Shown: positions 11,020-21,937, numbered from the stretch's first letter. The stretch is DNA of 64,000 nucleotides from Arion vulgaris (GCA_020796225.1 CM036755.1:18904817-18968816); one strand, 5' to 3'. Numbers and translations: made by a program. The notes: generated by a model from the sequence alone, not told the origin.

Positions 11020-11175
11020 GATACCTCTGAAGTCAGCGCAGACCCGCCTACATGGTGACGGACACCAGTCAAATGGTAAAGCAGGCTTTCACGCAAAAAT
11101 CAGTCAGAAGCATCATACAAGGCATCATGGCTGACGCCCGAATTCACAGCGGGCGAACGCAGAAGAAGAAGAAGA
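11020..11175 (+). mobile_element. LINE 3' terminus with GAA tail
   Basis: Non-coding end reading CACAGCGGGCGAACGCAGAA then (GAA)n at about 11160. An inverted copy of the same end is at 59735-59815. The CGAACGCA-(GAA)n ending is shared with LINE fragments at 14955 and the repeat at 19810. Confidence 0.6.
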
Positions 11176-11224
11176 ACAGATATTGATAAGAGCAAATATT
11201 ATAACAATTTTCTGACAGCTTTTG

Positions 11225-11790
11225 GCTGTATACACAGGGACATGCTGGAGTACAGGGTAACGAGCGTGCTGACTTTCTTGTACACACATGGACATGCTAG
11301 AGTACAGGGTAACGAGCGTGCTTACTTTCTTGTACACACATGGACATGCTGGAGTGCAGGGTAACGAGCGTGCTGACTTTCTTGTACACACCTGGACATG
11401 CTGGAGTACAGGGTAACGAGCGGGCTGACTTTCTTGTACACACCTGGACATACTGGAGTACAGGGTAACGAGCGGGCTGACTTTCTTGTACACACCTGGA
11501 CATGCTGGAGTACAGGGTAACGAGCGTGCTGACTTTCTTGCAAACAATGCCCCGTTTCAAGCAGGCAGAAGTATGGAGATAGCCGATGTCAACAATGCGG
11601 TACACTCTCATTTATGTGATATGGGCGAGTCTCAGACACTGGAACGAGTCCGAGAATTAGGAGTTAAGTTTGGACATGTCAGACTGTGTAGTCTTGATTG
11701 TAGAGAGAGAAGATATACTAATCAACTGCTCATGGGCACGGTAAGCATGTGGACGTTGGGATGGCTGCTGCAGCCGAGGACAGAACACGC
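11225..11790 (+). mobile_element. LINE RNase H domain fragment with tandemly amplified motif
   Basis: From about 11486 the frame reads TPGHAGVQGNERADFLA, the conserved C-terminal RNase H motif, followed by the post-RNase H region with NNAVHSHLCDMGES, CRERRYTNQLLMGTVS and WTL. Upstream (11230-11530) the same ~50-bp DNA segment encoding GHAGVQGNERAD is repeated six times head to tail. As 50 is not a multiple of three, each copy is in a new frame. It is a non-functional fragment; the amplified region is unusual. Confidence 0.75.
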
Positions 11791-11904
11791 ATGGGAATAC
11801 CCAATGTGTCATGACGTCGATCGCATAAAATAACATTATAAATATACTTTTCAGTCTCAGTATATTTCACAGATTGAGATGGTTGGGACACATTTGAAGG
11901 ATGG

Positions 11905-12165
11905 TGGGCGTGTTCATTTTGAGCATGTAAAAGAACACTTGCCAGTTTAAAATCGAGAAGAGCAGGCTGGTAAGCCGCTGCCCAGGCAAAATCCATTAGA
12001 AAAGATTAAAAATAAAATTCCCACAGAAATATCTTCACAATCTTCAAAATTCACTGGACCCTCGCTGATGCTACGGAGTTTGTGCGCTGCAGCTGAGATA
12101 TGCCTGTGTAAGAAAGAGATTGGTTACTCAACGAAGTGCAATGATGATGGTCCTATCAATTAGAG
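11905..12165 (+). mobile_element. SINE family C, 5'-truncated
   Basis: Starts at the internal GAGCATGTAAAAGAACAC and runs to the family end GTGCAATGATGATGG. The segment 11833-11900 before it reads like a LINE tail remnant. Confidence 0.7.
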
Positions 12166-12221
12166 AGGGGGTCCCAGACATCCCTGTCTAACTAAAGTTG
12201 TTAGTCCCAGTCTCGCTCGAG

Positions 12222-12440
12222 TGTTGCAGGGGACCGCAAGAGGAGCAAAGAATAGTAACACTGCGACGTGTAAAGACATTTCGTAAAAGGCGACTGAGGA
12301 AATGGGCCTAGGAAGCTACCTAGTAAATAAAAAGCGCCCCAGAAATCGGATGTGATGGTCTACTTTTGTGCATATCGCTCTTAGGCTCAGATCACATACA
12401 AATCACAAAGTGGTCGATATGGAGCGTTTGAAGAAGAAGG
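12222..12440 (+). mobile_element. SINE family A (GAA-tailed)
   Basis: Family-A body from GAGCAAAGAATAGTAACAC to GGTCGATATGGAGCGTTTGA with a GAAGAAG tail at 12430. Confidence 0.75.
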
Positions 12441-12625
12441 TTCACAGTCTAACTATAAATTGGTGATCCCATTATAACGTGGTCCCAATCTAACTAGCCC
12501 TGCGTTCTAGTCTAACTAGCCCTGTGGTCTAGTCTAACTAGCGATGCGGTCTATTCTAACCATAACTGTGGTCCTATATGTACTACAGTCAGAGTCCCCT
12601 TTAACTACAGATTTACATTAATATT
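12441..12625. repeat. Short degenerate repeat (GGTCTAGTCTAACTAGCCCT type)
   Basis: About six diverged 25-bp units with the core GTCTAACTAGCCCTG. No gene content. Confidence 0.5.
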
Positions 12626-12629
12626 ATTT

Positions 12630-12868
12630 TAAAGGTTTTAAAGCCGAAGGATTAACTTCCTTGCACCGGGTTTTACCCCATATGGCACGGTCCCTCTCCG
12701 CAGAAATGGCACGCCACCTGCCGAGAGTATTGCACGAACTCCGTAGCTCCAGCAACAATCCTAGGGGTCTCTGGAAAACTGCACTCGTGAACAGAACAGC
12801 GTGGTCCAGATTCGAACCCATGACCTTCGACTGACAAGGCAAAGGGCTTAGCCACAGAGACCCCCATA
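12630..12868 (-). mobile_element. SINE family B, full length
   Basis: Complete inverted copy ending GGGGGTCTCTGTGGCTAAGC at the right, with B-box GGTTCGAATC near 12815. This is a good reference copy of the family. Confidence 0.8.
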
Positions 12869-13019
12869 TATATTAATATTATTACAACCGGTGACCCCAA
12901 TTCAACAAGTGTTGTGGGCTACTTTAACTATAGTTGTGCTCCTATACTCTGATTGGAGCACAAAGTATAGAAGGATGATATGTTTATTTTATTCGTATTC
13001 AAACTTCTAAGTGAAGTCT

Positions 13020-13670
13020 AAACTTCTCGATCATTCGTAAGCGTTCTGGATATTTTCCAGTTATCTTTAACCTCGAAATGTAAGTGAGATCTAGTTCCTA
13101 GTTGGACGACGGGTGACAAGCCCCTGTGAGTGCGGTTCAATTCCGCGGGCTGGCAGAAAAGCCACATGTTCTCCAGATTTACGGTGCTCGTGGCACCGAA
13201 CCGAAGGGTTACGATATACATGGCACCGAGTCGAAGAGCTGAAAGCTCAAGTGCTTCTGGATCGGTTATAAAAAAAGAAAGTCCTATCAAAGACGGACGA
13301 TAAAAAGTTAGTCAAGTTGAGTACACGCAATAGAACTCTTGAAATGATAAAATCGGTAAGAGTAGGCTGGAAAATCGCTGCCTCGTCATAATGAATTAAA
13401 ATTTAATTCCAATACATTTTCTCCATATTCAAAATTATATCATTAACCTTCGCCAGTGCTACGGAGTTCATGCACTATCCCTGAGATACAGGAATTAAAT
13501 TTAATTCCAAACAATTTTCACCATCCTCAAAATGACATCAATAACACTAACCAGTGCTACGGAGTTCGTGTTCTGTGGCTGAGATTTTTCTGTGTTAGGG
13601 AAAAATCGGAGCACAAATGGTTATTCACTGATGCGAAGTTATGATCAATCAATTGTCTCTGACAGAGTTA
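13020..13670 (+). mobile_element. SINE family C interrupted by SINE family D
   Basis: The left part runs from GATATTTTCCAG to AGTTCCTAG (about 13112). The body resumes at GTCCTATCAAAGACGGACG (about 13284). The 3' region seems duplicated, since the GTGCTACGGAGTTC segment occurs at about 13455 and again at 13554. Confidence 0.65.
13113..13283 (+). mobile_element. tRNA-derived SINE, family D, nested
   Basis: About 170 bp with B-box GGTTCAATTCCG at 13135, GGCTGGCAGAAAAGCCACAT and GGTGCTCGTGGCACCGAA, ending in an A-rich tail at about 13280. The only other copy seen is inverted at 60055-60235. Confidence 0.7.
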
Positions 13671-13679
13671 ACAGCCAAC

Positions 13680-14155
13680 TCTAGGCTTCCAACATTACCA
13701 TAAATATTTCGCACAGAATAATGATACTATTTATGCTACTGTTTTTAATTGTAGGTGTATGTTAAGACAAGAACAGAGAGTCACGATCTCCCAGGATGCA
13801 CTCTGTTTTGTCCTTCCGTTTCAGCTCTAGCCTAAAATACAGGAGACTATCTGACGCAGTGGTTCTCAAAGGCTATGCTCAGTGACATTCGGCAATATAG
13901 GGAAACGTGACAAATCTGAGGTGGTCAGAGCGGATCAGATCTGGAGAAAACCGAGGCGTGGCTGCGGTGATACCTAATAAATTGGCGTTTTAGGACAATG
14001 ACACGTATGTATGATATCTCATAAGCAAGCAGAATAATTAATCCAATCCTAGGTGCGGCCTAAGAAATCCCAGATCAGGGGTAGGCAACGTGGTGCCAGC
14101 GGGCACCAGGGTACAAAAAATTGCCAACACCCATCAGGCCCATGCAGAAATTAAA
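13680..14155. other. Spacer with hAT-like terminal sequences
   Basis: CAGTGGTTCTCAAAG at about 13857 and CAGGGGTAGGCAACGTGGTG at about 14076 both look like outer ends of hAT non-autonomous elements, in the same orientation. No matching inverted end or target duplication was found. Confidence 0.3.
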
Positions 14156-14159
14156 TGAT

Positions 14160-15112
14160 GAAGGATTGATTGATAGAACCATCATCATTGCACTTCGGTG
14201 AGTAACCATATGTGCTTCGATCTCTTTGTACACAGGAAGATCTCAGTTGCAGTGCACGAACTCCGTAGCACCGGCGAGGGTCCCCGATGTAATTTTGACG
14301 ATGGTGAAGATATTTATGTAGGAATGTTTATTTTTAATATTTTGATTTTCTAATGAATTTTGTCCGGGCAGCGGCTTTCCAGTATGCTCTAATAGATTTT
14401 GAGCTGCCTATGGTTCTTTTACGTGCTCAAAGTGAACACGAGACCTAAACAAAATTATTCTCCAGTGGATATCAGCCCACTGTGGCGCACCAGGAAATGA
14501 GAGAGCAGACATGCTGGCCAAGGAGGGAACAAAACTTACACAACAGAAACACCCAGTATCACTATCAGAAATCAAAACACATATCAAAAGAAAGTACAAA
14601 GAGGTATGGAGGCAACAAACCCACAGCAAACACCCACAAGATCCCATCAGTAGACTAAACAGAAAACAGCATACAACAATCTTTCGCCTAAGAACAGGAC
14701 ATTGCAGGCTCAACCACCACATGCACAGAATAAAGACTGCACAGTGTGCATGCCAGACAGAAACACAGACTCCAGAGCACATCCTGCAGTCATGTCCATC
14801 ATACATACACCAACGAAATGAAACATGGCCTCATGAACAAAGCTTACAGACCAAGCTATGGGGAACTCTCGAAGAACTCCAACTAACATGCAGCTTCATA
14901 GAGGCAACCCATCTCATGATTTAGACGAGCATACGAAACCGAACGCAAAGAAGAAGAAGATCGTCCGTCTCCGATAGGACTAGGAACTAGATCTTACCTA
15001 CACTAAAATCTGGGATCTCTGGAAAAATATTCAGATGGCCCCACAAGGAAGCGAATCAGGTACCTTTGGTACGAGAGACGAGCGCATAATCTCTGCACCA
15101 CAGAGATCCCGT
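14160..15112 (-). mobile_element. SINE family C split by a LINE insertion
   Basis: The 3' two-thirds lie at 14160-14448 (from CATCATCATTGCACTTCGG to GAACACGAGACCT). The 5' third is at 14957-15112 (from TCGTCCGTCTCC to the tRNA-like head). The two parts join as one full-length SINE apart from about 8 bp missing at the junction. Confidence 0.75.
14449..14956 (+). mobile_element. LINE RNase H fragment with GAA tail, inserted in a SINE
   Basis: Reads LQWISAHCGAPGNERADMLA from about 14458. The frame then stays open to 14924, with FRLRTGHCRLNHHMHRI (a common post-RNase H motif) and a Cys/His pattern C-C-H-C around PEHILQSCP. It ends CGAACGCAAAGAAGAAGAAG. 5'-truncated, with a nearly intact reading frame, so a fairly young insertion. 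Confidence 0.8.
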
Positions 15113-15214
15113 AATAGATACGTAAACATTTGACAATTATGTCGGTATTTTTTTGTTTCTTATTTATTTAGTTTTGGTTTATATTGCGACTATGATATCA
15201 GTTATCAATTTTGT

Positions 15215-15605
15215 GAGGACTATCATAGCACTCCGGACATGTCCATGGGTGCTCCGATCTCCGTCTCAGCAAATCCAGCAGCGGCCCAACACTCCAGTTC
15301 GATGTTGATTAATCAATCTCCTTGCATATTTAGTATGTCGTTCTTTTCGGGCTGCACCAATTTTTACACCCATCTCTCTCAATCTGGTCAGCGAGTGGGA
15401 TTCAGAGCCCTGAAACTCCTCTGTTCGGAAAGACTCTCTCAATGCGTGAAGAATGTCATTTCGATCCATGGCAGCTCCCTCTGATATTGTAGCCAGGCCA
15501 GCCAATCTATCAGCTCGTTCAGTACCCCTAATTTCTGCGTGCCCAGGGACAAAAATGAAGGTGATTTCTCTAATCATTGTCTGTACCAGTACCTCCACCC
15601 AGTAT
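15215..15605 (-). mobile_element. LINE RNase H fragment
   Basis: Minus-strand frame of 110 residues: TFIFVPGHAEIRGTERADRL at its start, then AAMDRNDILHALRES, LREMGVKIGAARKERHTK and RRLINQHRTG. Same family as 6875-7165 and 39600-39930. Confidence 0.75.
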
Positions 15606-15877
15606 GATATTTTTGTTTATGACTTCAAGTGTGTCCCGACTTTAAAAGGCTTGAGAACCACTAATCTGACGTCATAATCTAGGTGACTTTATCGATTAGT
15701 GTCCACAGTTTTGTTGACGTCAGCTTTCAGTGTGTTCTCTCTCTCAATTCCATAGTAACAGAATTCGATATCTGTCCAGGTTCCGCCTCCACATATGTTA
15801 ACCAGAGATCGCCAAATTCATTAAAAAATCAGAGGGATGCACTGACACTGACGGTAAATTAAATAATTAACTTGATA
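15606..15877. other. Unannotated spacer
   Basis: No recognisable gene, repeat or element. Confidence 0.35.
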
Positions 15878-15879
15878 TA

Positions 15880-16705
15880 GTCTGTCCATTAATTCGTGAG
15901 CACGTTTGAAATTGATTTTCTCGAAAACTACCTGTTGGATCTCAGTGATTTTTGCATGCAGCCTTAGAATATCCATGACGCTAAAATAAAGCTAACCAGT
16001 AGTCCATAGATGCTACGGATTTTGCATATCGGCGAATTCCTTTGATCTTTTATGACAATTGCAAATACGGGGGCTCAAATTTTAGATTTTACAGTAATCC
16101 TTAGAATTTGTCCATGTCAATTCTATTCATAGGTGTATCTCCATATTAACTTGATAGGTCAAGTAATTAAGTGTGTTGCCCTTTATGTGCAATCGTGAAC
16201 TTGGATACAATATGCAATAGTTAGTCCTCCCCTTCGGTCACCATTAGACCCCAGAGTGTCTTAACTTCACCACAAATTGTATGATGGTAGACGCATTTGG
16301 ATATGGAAATGTATACGTTGCTATTTCTCAGTCTGTAATCAAAATATGATTTGTATCATCCCGAATCTGACAATTCCATGAGGTTGATAATTGTTACTGG
16401 CTGGACAAATTGTAATCCATCTCGGTGCCAGTACTCGTCTTCCTCTCGGAGCACATGTTCAACACACTTCTTCCAGAACTGCATGTCTGTGTACCGTAGA
16501 TCTGTTACTATTGTGTACAATCCGGTGAGGTTGATTTTAATATAACCTGAAGAAGAAATATTTCAAACTACATCAAATTTTCTTGGAAAAAATATTTCTC
16601 TAGCGTCATGGATATTCTAAGGCTGCTTGCAAAAAATCACTGAGATCCAACAGGTAGTTTTCGAGAAAATCAATGTCAAACGTGCTCACGAATTAATGGA
16701 CAGAC
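15880..16705. mobile_element. MITE with ~105-bp terminal inverted repeats, TA-flanked
   Basis: The left arm (15880-15985), starting GTCTGTCCATTAATTCGTGA, is inverted almost perfectly at 16602-16705, which ends TTAATGGACAGAC. The arms share AACTACCTGTTGGATCTCAG and CTTAGAATATCCATGACGCT. The 826-bp element is flanked by TA at 15878-15879 and 16706-16707, as expected for Tc1/mariner-type integration. The interior has no transposase frame, so it is non-autonomous. Family assignment is inferred from the TA target only. Confidence 0.75.
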
Positions 16706-16734
16706 TATTTTTTTATATTATCAGGTGCCGTGCC

Positions 16735-16905
16735 GGCTAGTGTAAGTGATCATGGATCTCCACAAATCTCTATCCCTGGTATTTGCCATCATCTCAGATG
16801 TTGACGCTCTTCCGTGCGATGAAGTCAGACTATCTAATATTTTTTTTTCTCTGTCTTCCTCTGTCTCGTCTCTCTCTCGATTTTACCGGTTCTCACAATG
16901 TTTCT
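16735..16905 (-). mobile_element. LINE 3' coding tail
   Basis: Inverted relative of 49000-49285: ATCATGGATCTCCACAAATC and CATCATCTCAGATGTTGACG encode the W-R-S-M-I C-terminus of the polymerase on the minus strand. Confidence 0.6.
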
Positions 16906-17082
16906 TTTTCGAACGCTACATATCGACCACTTGTTAACAACTCTTTGTGATTTGTATGCGATCCGAGCCCAGGAGCGATTGTACGTTGTGCCAGTTATGC
17001 GTCTACAAGTAGGTCAGCACATCCGATTTCTGCAACGCTTTTTATTTACTAGGTAGCTTCCCTAGGCCCTACCTTGGTATAT
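16905..17082 (-). mobile_element. SINE family A, partial
   Basis: Family-A 3' two-thirds from TTCGAACGCTACATATCGAC to CTTCCCTAGGCCCTACC; the head is missing. Confidence 0.7.
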
Positions 17083-18480
17083 TTTGACTTGGATCTACGC
17101 CAAAGAGCATTTACTACTTTACAAACTTTCTAACTGGGTGTGGTCGTTCCGATATAGGAACATTTACAACCCTTATATGACTGGTCATTGGAACGGTAAG
17201 TTGCCGGCTGCTTCGTGTATTCATTGCCCTTTAACAATCATTTTTCGTCGTATATTTTGGCTTTATGATCTACGCCTAAGAGTATATCAACACTGTGCAC
17301 CATTTCTGACTATGTGAGGTCGTTCCGGATTAGGAACATTTCTCAGTCATATGGGGCACATAAGCTTGTCGCGCGCTCGATCACATTTCGGCTGTTTAAT
17401 TGGCATTTCGTATGATCTTAGCCTGGGACGGCATCTTACTCGTGTAACGCACCGTGAAAAGTGTCTTCCTTCGCCAATGTTTGGATTTGGACAACCCGTC
17501 AAATCATTACAATGTCGGCATTACCTTTTTAGCCACGTTGAGCTTATTCCGGAGTAGATACATTCTCAGCCTTGCAGTGTGCAATGTGCAACTTAGCAAT
17601 GTGCAGTTTCTACTCTGCATTTTCCCTGACCTCAGGAAACACTGGACTAGGGCTGCGCATAAATAATGTAGAGGGAAGTTTCATTATGCGTTATCAACGC
17701 AACTTTAATTTTGCGTTCGCCAACATCCCCCGCCCCAGTTTTTCCGGGGATGTTAGTGGACAGTGCAACAGTATCGTGTCCGGTTGTTCTATGTAATGCA
17801 GTTTCGTTAGGCACTAGAACGCAACTTTAGGGTTTGTGCTCGGCCAATCTTAGCCGATAAATGTATCTGCACTTGGTCTCTTGTGCGGAGTTAAATGCAA
17901 TCTTTTCTTTTGTCGTCACGTCACATTGAATCTATTCCGACGATTCTTGCCGGGAGCTGGCAAATGTGGTGTGACCATTATTTCGAGTGGACGTGAATAT
18001 GTGCCTTCTGACAACTCTTACCGTGTCAATTCTTACGATTTGTTTTTATTTATTCAGTTTTCAATAGACCGGGAGAGACGTCCAGAAATAGTCACTCTGG
18101 GATTCTGCTCGTCTTTTTTGCGAGCAGATCTCATAAAACGTGACTGCGTCTGCCCCACTACTTATACCAGAGTAGCTCTCCCTCGATCCTTGTCTGCTTC
18201 GCCAGAGAAGATCTTCTGTCTGTTTCCAGGGTCACCACTGGAGGTGGGGTTTGATCTTGATTAGTGCCAGCGCACTAAACCTGGCGCGATGTCGTCCCTC
18301 TGACTGCTCATTTGTCCCTGCGACAAGCATATGTCTAGCAGGATCAACTAGATAGCTGTCATCAACACGACTGTACCAACATTTCTCGGAGAAGCGAGAC
18401 AGCGCTGGTCCCCTTCACCGTAGCTCGACTTAGGTAAGAGCTAAAGTTTTGAAATTTTGAAACTTGCGCTTTTTTACTAA
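17083..18480. other. Unexplained low-repeat stretch with an internal ~170-bp duplication
   Basis: GC-richer than its surroundings. A segment holding GATCTACGCC and GGTCGTTCCGATATAGGAAC (17090-17170) recurs at 17255-17345, with a more decayed third trace near 17540-17575. A 127-codon ORF (17881-18264) has no recognisable domain and low-complexity ends. A TATA-like ACTTATACC at about 18161 followed by CCCTCGATCC could belong to an LTR, but no paired LTR was found. This may be an LTR fragment, an unknown element or unique DNA. Confidence 0.3.
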
Positions 18481-18574
18481 TCCGAGGCGAATAGCTGTAT
18501 TAATTGTTTTGTGGGATCAACGGTTAGAACATTTTGTTTGGGTACAAAACGGAGTCAAACTCATTTTTTAGAAT

Positions 18575-18792
18575 ATCGCTATTTGTATAAGAGTACGTAT
18601 TACATTAGATTTGAGAAATGAAAACAAGCCTCCGTTATAAGAGTACGTATTACATTAGATTTGAGAAATGAAAACAAGTCTCCGTTATAAGAGTACGTAT
18701 TACATTAGATTTGAGAAATGAAAACAAGTCTCCGTTATAAGAGTACGTATTACATTAGATTTGAGAAATGAAAACAAGTCTCCGTTATAAGA
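18575..18792. repeat. 50-bp tandem repeat, about 4 copies
   Basis: Nearly identical units of TATAAGAGTACGTATTACAT plus TAGATTTGAGAAATGAAAAC and AAGTCTCCGT. They end abruptly against the LINE fragment at 18795. Confidence 0.9.
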
Positions 18793-18794
18793 GT

Positions 18795-19255
18795 TAGTTA
18801 GTCTTTCCTCTTGGGCCTGTGGGCGGCGCATAGGGCAGAGGTCATAGCTCTCCATGTCTCGCGGTTCGTTGCTATTTGTTTTAAGTCTTTAATGTTTGCT
18901 AGGCCCATCGTTGAGCCTTCTCTGGTGATGGTTCTACGCAGAGTCTCTCTTGGTCTTCCTCGTTTTCTTTTCCCTCTGGTGTCCATATGAGGGATTGGTA
19001 AGGAGTCTTCTCTCATCCATTCTAAGTGTGTGGCCGATGTAGTTCCAGCGGCGCTTTCTTATAAAATTTGATACATTTTCTTGCTTGGTCTCTTGTCTTA
19101 TTTGTGTATTGGGTCTGAAATCTGACCATTTGAGGTTCAGTATTCTTCTAAGACATTTATTCTCAAAGTTATCTAATTTTCTTTCTAGAGCTTTTGTTGC
19201 TTTCCAACTCTCGCATCCATAAGTTAATACTGGAATCACACAAGAGTTAAAGATC
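18795..19255 (-). mobile_element. LINE reverse-transcriptase C-terminal region, frameshifted
   Basis: Minus strand: VLTYGCESWKATKALERKLD, then CLRRILNLKWSDFRPN, RRWNYIGHTLR, then after a frameshift near 18950 KRKRGRPRETLRRT and RETWRAMTSALC. Typical RTE-like C-terminus. The two frames overlap at about 18934-19016, so a single indel separates them. Confidence 0.8.
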
Positions 19256-19560
19256 TTTAATTTTAATATTATCTCTGAGAATTTTATTACCGCTACCTGT
19301 CTCTGTAGCTAGTGGGAAAAGAGTTTTTCCAAATGAAAATTAAGGGGTTTAGCTCTCTAGAAAATTTTAGTTTTAGTCAAAAACATCGATTTTTCAAAGT
19401 GTTTAGTATATAAGGTACAACATGTGTACTATCGATTACACATAAAATTATATTGTTTTGTTTGCGTATTAGCATGACAACATTAATAAGAAACGCCCAA
19501 TTCCAAGCTTTTTTCATTCAAATTACAAGTTTAAAATTGAGTTTTCTCAAAATCATTTTC
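19256..19560. other. AT-rich spacer
   Basis: No element recognised. Confidence 0.35.
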
Positions 19561-19823
19561 CGCCCGAGTGGTTACCGGGGCCCAAATTTGGAGTGTAAAG
19601 AATAGAACCACTGTTACCTGCCACGCATGTCGTAAGAGGCGACTAAGGAGGTTTGGCTGAAATCGGATGCATGTGTCCTAAACGTATAGAAGTCTATGCG
19701 TTTAGGGCCTACCAAACCAATGTGCAACGTATACACGTTCTTGGTAAAGATCAAACATATCACAAAGAGTGATTACAATTGGTCGTAAAGAACGAACGCA
19801 AAGAAGAAGAAGAAGAAAATCAT
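19560..19823 (+). mobile_element. GAA-tailed SINE, subfamily A2
   Basis: Shares GTAAGAGGCGACT with family A but has another head (GCCCGAGTGGTTACCGGGGC, then AATTTGGAGTGTAAAGAATA) and ends CGAACGCAAAGAAGAAGAAG. Related fragments lie at 43915-44040 (+) and 50785-50870 (-). The GAGTGGTTACCGGGGC segment could be a tRNA-like A-box region. Confidence 0.65.
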
Positions 19824-20262
19824 TTTCCCCCATTTTTTTGTGTGTCGGAAATCGCTGAGTTTTAACTAATATTAAACAAAATACTACATGAAATTTGAGG
19901 TAAATATCCGACATATATTTTTGTAGCTACAGGTCTATTTCAAATTACATTTCTGTGAAAATGTGTTTTTAAAATTAATTTTCAATTTGAAATGATGAAA
20001 CATTTTGTGCAGTTTTTTGGCAAGAATCAGTATAAAAATAAAATATATTTCTTGAGATTTTACAGAAAATAAATGCATCAGTAGCTGTTAATATGCTTAC
20101 AGTTTATGAATCATCTCTTTATTTCTCAATATATTTGTTTGTTTTGTAAATTTTAGGATTCTAATAACATGTATTTTTTAAGACGGCAGCTGTTGTCATG
20201 GCAACCATGCAACGTTTTTTTTAGAAACATTAAAATAGATCTACATTCTTAGCTTAACATGC
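19824..20262. other. AT-rich spacer with a perfect-looking X-box motif
   Basis: GTTGTCATGGCAAC at 20192-20205 matches the RFX X-box pattern. Otherwise plain AT-rich DNA. Confidence 0.35.
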
Positions 20263-20264
20263 CC

Positions 20265-21026
20265 ATTATAAAATAATTGCTCTAACTTCATTAATAAAGA
20301 AAATAATTGCTCTAACTTCATTAATAAAGAAAATAATTGCTCTAACTTAATTAATAAAGAAAATAATTGCTCTAACTTCATTAATAAAGAAAATAATTGC
20401 TCTAACTTCATTAATAAAGAAAATAATTGCTCTAACTTCATTAATAAAGAAAATAATTGCTCTAACTTCATTAATAAAGAAAATAATTGCTTTAACTTCA
20501 TTAATAAAGAAAATAATTGCTTTAACTTCATTAATAAAGAAAATAATTGCTCTAACTTAATTAATAAAGAAAATAATTGCTCTAACTTTATTAATAAAGA
20601 AAATAATTGCTCTAACTTAATTAATAAAGAAAATAATTGCTCTAACTTCATTAATAAAGAAAATAATTGCTCTAACTTCATTAATAAAGAAAATAATTGC
20701 TCTAACTTCATTAATAAAGAAAATAATTGCTCTAACTTCATTAATAAAGAAAATAATTGCTCTAACTTCATTAATAAAGAAAATAATTGCTCTAACTTCA
20801 TTAATAAAGAAAATAATTGATCTAACTTCATTAATAAAGAAAATAATTGCTCTAACTTCATTAATAAAGAAAATAATTGCTCTAACTTAATTAATAAAGA
20901 AAATAATTGCTCTAACTTCATTAATAAAGAAAATAATTGCTCTAACTTCATTAATAAAGAAAATAATTGCTCTAACTTCATTAATAAAGAAAATAATTGC
21001 TCTAACTTCATTAATAAAGAAAATTA
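20265..21026. repeat. 30-bp minisatellite, about 25 copies, very homogeneous
   Basis: The unit CTCTAACTTCATTAATAAAG plus AAAATAATTG hardly varies (C/A before ATTAATAAAG, CTCT/CTTT, one TGA). Ten codons per unit gives a minus-strand open frame of 256 residues of MKLEQLFSLL repeats; judged a length artefact. Confidence 0.96.
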
Positions 21027-21589
21027 TTTGTTTCGGAGCAAACCCCCAATAAAACACTACTTAAGAAGTTCAATAAGCCAAACAAAACTTCGAAATATGT
21101 CATTAATTTCTATTGAATCTACATTGGCTGCTACTCTAGACTACACATTCTTAATTAATGAATTTGATCAAGTTTAAGTTAGAAGAGTAAAACTGTAGTA
21201 GATTGTTGTAGCTGATAGTTGATATCTTTATTTTCAAGTAGTTGATATTTTCAAAATAAAAGTAGCATTCGTACATTTTGTGCAGTTTTTAAACAAAATC
21301 ACAATCGACGGTTATTTTAAAGGAAAAAAAAAACATTTAAAGGTCGGCATTTCGAAGACTTGCATCATACTGAGAAAATATACCGCACGGCCCTGCATGA
21401 ACTTCATCTTACAACATTGCACAAGATGCCATTTGACACAATAGACTCTGGCGTGATATTAGAAAACTTCTGGCAAAATCGAAGCGGTAGTCCTGATCGA
21501 CTGCTGCCAACCGCCCCATCCATCGTATTGATTTTTGGCTCTGACAGTAATTGTCTTAGTATCGATACGTGTTTTAAATAGCGCCATCT
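21027..21589. other. AT-rich spacer upstream of the KIAA0513-like gene
   Basis: A 73-codon ORF at 21360 has no recognisable similarity. No promoter element can be named. Confidence 0.3.
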
Positions 21590-21707
21590 TTCTATTCATT
21601 CACGTATCACTTCACGTCCACGCGAGCACGTCTGCTTGATCGAACGAAATCTGTTGGAACCGTTGCCAACATAACACAGATGTTTGGGTATCGACACAGT
21701 ATTGAAG
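21590..21707 (+). other. Candidate 5'UTR exon of the KIAA0513-like gene
   Basis: GC-richer island (CACGTCCACGCGAGCACG) ending GAAG followed by GTAAGAATG at 21708, a strong donor. The left edge is unknown. It is a guess that this joins to the acceptor at 22649. Confidence 0.3.
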
Positions 21708-21937
21708 GTAAGAATGGCAAATACTTACTTGTTTATGCTATATTCATGCAAATTGTGCATTCTTGATGCAAATAAAATGTGTAGAAATAGGGGAGTTTCA
21801 TATGAGCGCAGCAGGCAGTGCGCGGCATATTCTATATTCAGTGTAGGGTGGTAAGAACTTAAAGCTATAGTTTGTAATCAAAGTATGAAATTGGAATTTC
21901 TCTCCGGTGTATACAAACTTTAGTTAACCTTGTGTTA

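Noticed and set aside
17881..18264. 127-residue gene
   Set aside because: No domain, no splice context and no composition signal; described only as part of an unexplained stretch.
20241..21011. 256-residue protein of MKLEQLFSLL repeats
   Set aside because: A homogeneous 30-bp array without flanking coding signal or splice context.
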